A DNA stretch of 11,700 bases from an uncultured Planctomycetaceae bacterium (GTDB taxonomy: Bacteria > Planctomycetota > Planctomycetia > Pirellulales > Pirellulaceae): assembly GCA_903927685.1 (NCBI GenBank), contig CAIYOB010000566.1, positions 1-11,700 on the forward strand, written 5' to 3'. The notes beneath the pieces are model-generated. The model ran no database searches. It was not told where the DNA came from and saw nothing but the letters and a program-made list of their open reading frames with translations. Of the stretch, positions 7,364-11,700 are shown piece by piece (position 1 is the first letter of the stretch; each line of letters opens with the position of its first letter). The position numbers were made by a program, and so were the translations under genes.

Positions 7364-7438
7364 CTATGCCGCCAGATTGCGGCCGTCATGTCCTCTTCTC
7401 TCCGCGCTGGCTGAGGGCTGCGGCGTTCGGGGCGGCGG
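7364..7438. other. Short gap after pgpA
   Basis: These 75 bases between the transposon remnant and the pgpA stop carry no clear terminator. A second copy of GCCGCCAGATTG lies at 7368-7379; the first is at 6999-7010, inside the transposase remnant and in the same orientation. A 20-codon minus-strand frame beginning at 7389 has a purine-rich leader but no other sign of being a gene. Confidence 0.4.
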
Positions 7439-7966
7439 TCACACGCCGAACCACTCGGGCCGCAGGCGGTACAGGACGTGCAGCAGGCCAGCGGCGTAGA
7501 CGGAGTCCAGCAGGTCGTCCGCGATGACCCCCCAGCCGCCCGGCAGATGCTCCAAGCGCCGCGCGGGCGGCAGCTTGATCATGTCCAGGATCCGCGTGAC
7601 CGGAAAAGCCCACAGCACGGTGACCAACACGCTGACGCTGCTCGGGCGGAACAGCAGCACGGTCATCAGGAACCCGGCGACTTCGTCCGTCACGAACTTG
7701 CCGGAATCCTCCTCCCCAAAAAATCGCTCCGCCCACGGCGACAAGCGAAAGGTCACCACGCAGGCGGCGAACAGCCAAGCCGCGATCGCGATGGTCTGCC
7801 ACGGCTCGGCGAACGCGAACCTCGTCAACCCGACGTAGATCGCCACGCCCCACAGCGCGCCGCAACTGCCGGGCAGGATCGGGCTGTAACCGAAGCCGCC
7901 GCAGGTCGCGACGAGCCAATTCACGCGGTCGGACACGGACCGCGGCGCGGGATCAGATTGGCTCAT
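7439..7966 (-). CDS. pgpA: Phosphatidylglycerophosphatase A
   Basis: This 175-residue protein has all the landmarks of PgpA, the inner-membrane enzyme that removes phosphate from phosphatidylglycerophosphate to make phosphatidylglycerol. GYSPILPGSCGAL (26-38) corresponds to the family's SPxxPGTxG motif. EDSGKFVTDEVAG (86-98) holds the conserved D/DE acidic residues. KLPPARRLEHLPGGWGVIAD (131-150) plus the next D gives the GGxGVxxDD motif thought to bind Mg2+. Hydrophobic segments lie at about 33-50, 57-75, 95-122 and 152-167. The length is typical (150-180). The ATG at 7966 overlaps the upstream stop as ATGA, which implies translational coupling. It is the last gene of the dxs–nadK–secreted protein–pgpA operon and converges on a transposon remnant. 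Confidence 0.93.
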   Translation of the reverse strand: MSQSDPAPRSVSDRVNWLVATCGGFGYSPILPGSCGALWGVAIYVGLTRFAFAEPWQTIAIAAWLFAACVVTFRLSPWAERFFGEEDSGKFVTDEVAGFLMTVLLFRPSSVSVLVTVLWAFPVTRILDMIKLPPARRLEHLPGGWGVIADDLLDSVYAAGLLHVLYRLRPEWFGV

Positions 7967-8805
7967 GGCGGCAACATCTCTTCCGACAGGCGTGCCAGGT
8001 ACTTCATCATGCTGTCGGCTCCGCTGAAGCCGATCACGGTTTCGTCGATGTCCATCTGCTGCTGCAGCACGCGGCCGGCGTCGATGTCGAACCGCGCCTC
8101 GCCGCGTTTCACGCGCTGCACCAGTTGGGACTGGACGGCCGGATCGTCGACCGGGGTCAGCACCTCGGTTCGCACGGCGATGGTCGCGACGCCGGTCTGT
8201 ACCTTCTGCAACTGGTAGACCTGGCGAGTCTTGATGCGTTTCACGGGGCCGTCTTTCAAGCGGATCGGCAATTCGCTGTCCTTCGACCAGCTGGCGCCGA
8301 CCTGGACCGGCTCCGGCGGCAGCGGGATGGTCAATTCGCCGATTCCCGGATTGAATTGCGGGCGGGCGTTCTCACGCCGCAAGATCTCGCCGCTGGGGCC
8401 GATCGTGATCGTCCCCAGGGACACGCCGACCGTTTCGGCCACGTGCCGGTATTCGTCCGGCGGTTCCTCGTCCTTGGCACTGTCGTAGCGGATCTCGGGG
8501 CGGCCCGTCCCCTGCTGCCACATGCTCACGTCTTCGACGGTGTAGGTGAAGGTCACATTGCCGGCCGGGTCGACGGCCAGGATCTTCCAAGCCTTGGTCG
8601 ACACGCTGCGCGTCTGGACCGTCTCGGCCACGCCGCGGATCTTGGTCTCGACCGTCGTGAGATGCGTCACCCGGCAGCGGAAGGTTTCGTCGGGCGAGAA
8701 CTTGTATTGCAGGTGGTAACGCGGTTCGTCGGCCGCGGCCAGGACCTGAGCCGCCAGGGCCCAGGCGACGAACGCCAAGCAAGATCCGCGCTGGACCAGA
8801 ATCAT
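7963..8805 (-). CDS. Exported protein of unknown function, planctomycete-type family
   Basis: This 280-residue protein has a likely signal peptide: a basic start (MILVQR), a hydrophobic core at about 9-23 (CLAFVAWALAAQVLA), and probable cleavage near AAA-DEP (23-27). The mature part appears rich in beta strands, with no internal membrane segment. Notable stretches are FRCRVTHLTTVETKIRG (42-58), VGASWSKDSELP (169-180) and GEARFDIDAGRVLQQQMDID (235-254). It has no lipobox and no catalytic motif that I can identify. It resembles a family of hypothetical secreted planctomycete proteins; I cannot assign a function or a firm family number. Its ATG overlaps the nadK stop as ATGA, with GGAGGGAG just upstream, and its own stop overlaps the pgpA ATG the same way. 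This tight coupling between cytoplasmic NAD kinase and membrane PgpA is its main clue. Confidence 0.85.
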   Translation of the reverse strand: MILVQRGSCLAFVAWALAAQVLAAADEPRYHLQYKFSPDETFRCRVTHLTTVETKIRGVAETVQTRSVSTKAWKILAVDPAGNVTFTYTVEDVSMWQQGTGRPEIRYDSAKDEEPPDEYRHVAETVGVSLGTITIGPSGEILRRENARPQFNPGIGELTIPLPPEPVQVGASWSKDSELPIRLKDGPVKRIKTRQVYQLQKVQTGVATIAVRTEVLTPVDDPAVQSQLVQRVKRGEARFDIDAGRVLQQQMDIDETVIGFSGADSMMKYLARLSEEMLPP

Positions 8806-9716
8806 AGTGAGGCTCCCTCCCTGCCCGGCGTGTGGCTGCGAACGTCGCCTCCCCAGCCGAGCTTCTCCCGCAGTGTACGGTAGTAATGACGCTCTGGAAT
8901 CTCGACCATCTTAAACGTCGGGACGGCTCGTTCCACCCGCACGCGATCCCGCGCCGTCAGGCGGCACAGGGTCACGCCGTCCAGGACGACCGTCGTGGTG
9001 TCGTGCGGCTGGCTGACCACAATCTCGTACACGCGGTCGGCCGTGTCCACCACGGGCCGCATCGTCAGCGTGTGCGGACTGATCGGCGAAATGACGAACG
9101 CTTGCAGGTTCTTGCGGAGAATGGGCCCGCCGGCCGACAGGCTGTGAGCCGTCGAGCCCACGGGCGTGCTGATGATCAGCCCGTCGCAACTGTACGTCGT
9201 CACCAGATCGGCGTCAACGTACAGCTCGATGGACAGCATCGAGTAGGGCGGCCCGCCCAGGATGGCCACCTCGTTCAAGCCCAGCTGACTCTCCAAAGTC
9301 TGGCCATCCCGGACGACGGTACACTGCAGCATCAGGTGGTCGAGAATCGTGCAGTGTCCCAGGCAGATCTCCGGCAGGCACTGCCGGAACTCCTTGGGCG
9401 AGACGTTGGCCAGGAACCCCAGCCGTCCCAGGTTCACCCCCAGAACCGGAATCTGGTTCGCCCCCATCTGCTTGGCGGCCCGCAGGATCGACCCGTCGCC
9501 ACCGAACACGATCGCCAGATCGGCAGCGACGCTGGACAGATCTTGTTGATAGCGAAAATCGGTCAGGCAGATGTCGGCGTATTGCTCGATCAGCGGCCGC
9601 AGTTGCTCCGCTTCGCTGACCACGTGCGGTCGTTCCCCGCTGCCCAACAGGATCACGCGGGGGCGCGTGCGGCCTTGCAGGGTCCACGGTGGCAGGTTTG
9701 TCTGGGGCATAGGCAT
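8802..9716 (-). CDS. nadK: NAD kinase (ATP/polyphosphate-dependent)
   Basis: This cytoplasmic enzyme phosphorylates NAD to NADP. Starting at ATG 9716 (MPMPQTNLPP) gives 304 residues, within the usual 270-310. The signatures are GGDGSILRAAK (72-82, with the GGDG nucleotide loop), VNLGRLGFLAN (94-104), LNEVAI (147-152, the conserved NE pair), and DGLIISTPVGSTAHSLSAGG (178-197). The last differs from the usual GSTAYSLSAGG by His for Tyr. The open frame continues far upstream through dxs, but that part is a shadow. An ATG two codons later (9710) is an alternative start; AAGG about 8 bases before 9716 gives slight support to the first. The gene lies 50 bases downstream of dxs, and its stop overlaps the next gene's ATG (ATGA). 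The C-terminal KMVEIPERHYYRTLREKLGW (269-288) is typical of the family. Confidence 0.95.
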   Translation of the reverse strand: MPMPQTNLPPWTLQGRTRPRVILLGSGERPHVVSEAEQLRPLIEQYADICLTDFRYQQDLSSVAADLAIVFGGDGSILRAAKQMGANQIPVLGVNLGRLGFLANVSPKEFRQCLPEICLGHCTILDHLMLQCTVVRDGQTLESQLGLNEVAILGGPPYSMLSIELYVDADLVTTYSCDGLIISTPVGSTAHSLSAGGPILRKNLQAFVISPISPHTLTMRPVVDTADRVYEIVVSQPHDTTTVVLDGVTLCRLTARDRVRVERAVPTFKMVEIPERHYYRTLREKLGWGGDVRSHTPGREGASL

Positions 9717-9766
9717 GGGCACAGCCTTGAGCCGGCGTTCTCCGTGCCCCGCAGGTGCGGGAGCGT

Positions 9767-11680
9767 TCACTTTCCCGCGCTCGGGGCAGCGCATAGCATA
9801 TCGGCGTGGCGGGCCATTGCCAAGCAAGCTTGCGTGATCCCTGCAGCGTCCAGGCCGACATCGGCCAGCAGGGCCTGCCGTTCGCCGTGCTCGACGAAGC
9901 GGTCGGGGATTCCCAGGCGGCGGAGACGGCTGACATCCCAGCCCGCGTCGACGGCCGTTTCCAGGACGGCGCTGCCGTAGCCGCCCAGCAGGCAGCCCTC
10001 TTCCACGGTCAGCAAGAAACCGCCTTGGCGCAACGCCCGTTCGACGACGTCCGCGTCCAGGGGCTTGACGAACCTGGCGTTGACCAGGCCGACATCCAGT
10101 CCTTGCTGCCGTAGCTGCGCAAGGGCGCGCTGGCACTCGTCCAGCAGAGCCCCGCAGCACAGGACGATTCCATCGCGGCCCCAGCTCAGGACCTCCGCCC
10201 GGCCCAGTTCGAGCGGCGTCCGCTCGTCCGGAACGGTCTTGGCCGTCGCCTTCGGATACCGGATCGAGCACGGGGCATCCGCATGCAGGGCGAATTCGAG
10301 CATGGCCCGCAAATCGTGCGCATCACCGGGCGCCATGACCACCATGTTCGGAAACACGCGGATGTAGGCCAGGTCAAACGCTCCGTGATGAGTCGGGCCG
10401 TCCGGACCGACCAGGCCGGCTCGGTCCAGCATGAACGTGACCGGCAGGTTCTGCAGGGCCACTTCCTGAAAGATCTGGTCAAAGCTCCGCTGCAGGAATG
10501 TGCTGTAGATGTCGACGATCGGGCGGATGCCCACTTTGGCCTGCCCGGCGGCAAAGGCCACCGCGTGCGACTCGCAGATCCCCGTATCGAAGAAGCGGTC
10601 CGGAAACTCCTCGCGGATGGGCTCCAGTTTATTCCCCTGGCACATGGCGGCCGTCAGCACGGTGACGCGCGGGTCGCCGGCCATCTGCGCGCGAATCGCA
10701 TCCCGAGCCACATCGGTATAGGCGGGGGCGTGACTTGGGGCGGGATTCCCTTCGTCGGCCAGATCTTTCAGCGCCGGAGGAGTGTGAAAGTACACGGGGT
10801 CCTCGGCCGCCGGTTCGTACCCGTGGCCTTTTTCGGTCACCACGTGCAGCAGGATGGGGCCTTCGAGGTTCTGGACCATCTTCAGGTACTTGCGCAGCAT
10901 CGTCAGGTCGTGCCCGTCGATCGGTCCCAGGTAGCGAAAGCCGAGGTCCTCGAACAACATGCCGCCGTGCAAGCCCGCCTTCACCGCTTCTTTCATCTGG
11001 GCCAGGAACCGTTCGGTCGGATCCCCGAACAGCGGCACGCAGTTCAAGACCCGGACGATTTCGGATTTCAGGCCCGTATAGAACGGGTTGGTCCGCAGGC
11101 GATCCAGGTATCCGGCCATCCCGCCGACCCGCGGACAGATGGACATCTTGTTGTCGTTCAGGACCACCAGCAGGTTCTTCTTCAGCCCGCCCGCGTTGTT
11201 CATGGCCTCGAAGACAATGCCCGACGAAAACGCGCCGTCCCCGATGACGGCCACCGCGCGGCGGTCGGTCCGGCCCAGCAGATCGTCGCCGGACTTCAGG
11301 CCCAGGGCGGTCGACAGGCTGCAGCCGGCGTGCCCGGTCATGAACAGGTCGTAGGGACTCTCGGCCGGGTTGGGGTATCCCATCAAGCCGCCCCGCGTGC
11401 GCAGCGACGCAAAGTCCTCGTACCGGCCCGTCACCAGTTTGTGCGGATAGATCTGGTGCCCGGTGTCCCAGACCAAGCGGTCCTTGCGGAAATCGAACAC
11501 GCTGTGCAGGGCCAAGCACAACTCGACGACGCCCAAGTTCGAGGCAAAGTGGGCCGTCCGCTGCGTGACCAGATTGCACAACGCCTCACGGACTTCGCGC
11601 GCCAGTTCCTTCAAGTCGCTGAGCGACATCGCCTGCAGCGATTGAGGTTCCTTGATTTGGGACAGCAACCGATGTGTCAC
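9767..11680 (-). CDS. dxs: 1-deoxy-D-xylulose-5-phosphate synthase
   Basis: Dxs condenses pyruvate and glyceraldehyde 3-phosphate, using thiamine diphosphate, into DXP, the first step of the MEP isoprenoid pathway and a precursor for thiamine and pyridoxal. The 637 residues match the family length (about 620-640). Visible elements are HFAS with H44, GHQIYPHK with H75, the thiamine-diphosphate motif GDG (147-149) to NDN (175-177), GHGYEP (285-290) and H299. Further on come catalytic E370 (GICESHAV), R398 (FLQRSFD), R420 (DRAGLVG) and H431 (THHGAFD); several align with the known E. coli residues. The C-terminal transketolase domain spans about 490-620. The GTG start at 11680 is chosen because the family's N-terminal LLSQIKEPQSLQAMS pattern begins there; AAAGGAA lies upstream at a rather long spacing. 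It is the first operon gene in view; an upstream gene may lie beyond the edge. Confidence 0.96.
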   Translation of the reverse strand: MTHRLLSQIKEPQSLQAMSLSDLKELAREVREALCNLVTQRTAHFASNLGVVELCLALHSVFDFRKDRLVWDTGHQIYPHKLVTGRYEDFASLRTRGGLMGYPNPAESPYDLFMTGHAGCSLSTALGLKSGDDLLGRTDRRAVAVIGDGAFSSGIVFEAMNNAGGLKKNLLVVLNDNKMSICPRVGGMAGYLDRLRTNPFYTGLKSEIVRVLNCVPLFGDPTERFLAQMKEAVKAGLHGGMLFEDLGFRYLGPIDGHDLTMLRKYLKMVQNLEGPILLHVVTEKGHGYEPAAEDPVYFHTPPALKDLADEGNPAPSHAPAYTDVARDAIRAQMAGDPRVTVLTAAMCQGNKLEPIREEFPDRFFDTGICESHAVAFAAGQAKVGIRPIVDIYSTFLQRSFDQIFQEVALQNLPVTFMLDRAGLVGPDGPTHHGAFDLAYIRVFPNMVVMAPGDAHDLRAMLEFALHADAPCSIRYPKATAKTVPDERTPLELGRAEVLSWGRDGIVLCCGALLDECQRALAQLRQQGLDVGLVNARFVKPLDADVVERALRQGGFLLTVEEGCLLGGYGSAVLETAVDAGWDVSRLRRLGIPDRFVEHGERQALLADVGLDAAGITQACLAMARHADMLCAAPSAGK

Positions 11681-11700
11681 GGCTCAGCGGTTCCTTTCCA

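Noticed and set aside
7330..7389. A 20-codon minus-strand frame with a purine-rich leader after pgpA
   Set aside because: It spans the right inverted repeat of the mobile element, is very short, and has no protein character.
6809..7414. A 201-codon plus-strand frame in the gap between GNAT and pgpA
   Set aside because: It runs opposite the transposase remnant, whose IDLNP motif fixes the real coding strand.
8832..9980. A 382-codon plus-strand frame across nadK and the end of dxs
   Set aside because: It is antisense to two enzymes with intact motifs, and its translation has no domain signature.
9717..10271. N-terminal extension of nadK into dxs
   Set aside because: The frame stays open but overlaps dxs coding sequence. 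The added residues are Arg/Gly-rich shadow sequence, and the normal NAD kinase length is reached from 9716.
1..11700. CRISPR array, tRNA or rRNA genes
   Set aside because: No regularly spaced direct repeats, cloverleaf-like sequence or rRNA-like stretch was seen on either strand by eye.

Overview
The window is a GC-rich bacterial chromosome segment that most likely comes from a planctomycete (Pirellulales-like). Three things point there. A membrane protein contains the motif FTLRTLLL followed by a hydrophobic run, a hallmark of planctomycete membrane proteins. A secreted protein of a type I associate with planctomycetes is wedged into a dxs–nadK–pgpA operon. There is also a degraded IDLNP-type REP/IS200-like transposase. 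The assignment is an inference from family resemblance, not from a marker gene.

Layout: positions 1-4531 hold two large minus-strand genes for PAS-domain sensor proteins. The upstream one (2612-4531) has four PAS domains and a coiled-coil tail but no catalytic domain. The downstream one (start 2454, running off the left edge) shows six PAS domains in 818 residues, and any kinase or other output domain lies outside the window. Positions 4532-4943 are a divergent intergenic region. Positions 4944-6709 hold a compact plus-strand cluster of membrane proteins: a GlsB/YeaQ/YmgE-type protein, a three-helix protein with a CxxC tail, and a GNAT acetyltransferase fused to a multi-pass membrane domain. 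Positions 6710-7438 are a scar of mobile DNA: a REP-like palindrome, then the C-terminal remnant of a transposase bracketed by a near-perfect 16-bp inverted repeat. Positions 7439-11680 are a minus-strand operon, dxs – nadK – secreted protein – pgpA, whose last two junctions are ATGA stop/start overlaps.

How the genes relate: the right-hand operon is core metabolism (isoprenoid precursor synthesis, NADP supply, phosphatidylglycerol synthesis), with an uncharacterised exported protein translationally coupled between the last two steps. The left-hand PAS pair looks like a signalling module in which a sensor without a kinase is encoded just upstream of a second, larger multi-PAS protein. The plus-strand trio may form a small envelope-associated unit, but its function cannot be read from the sequence. 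Most of the window is ordinary. The points most worth a second look are the kinase-less PAS protein with its cysteine-rich PAS domain, the GNAT–membrane fusion, the coupled secreted protein, and the inverted-repeat-bounded transposase scar.
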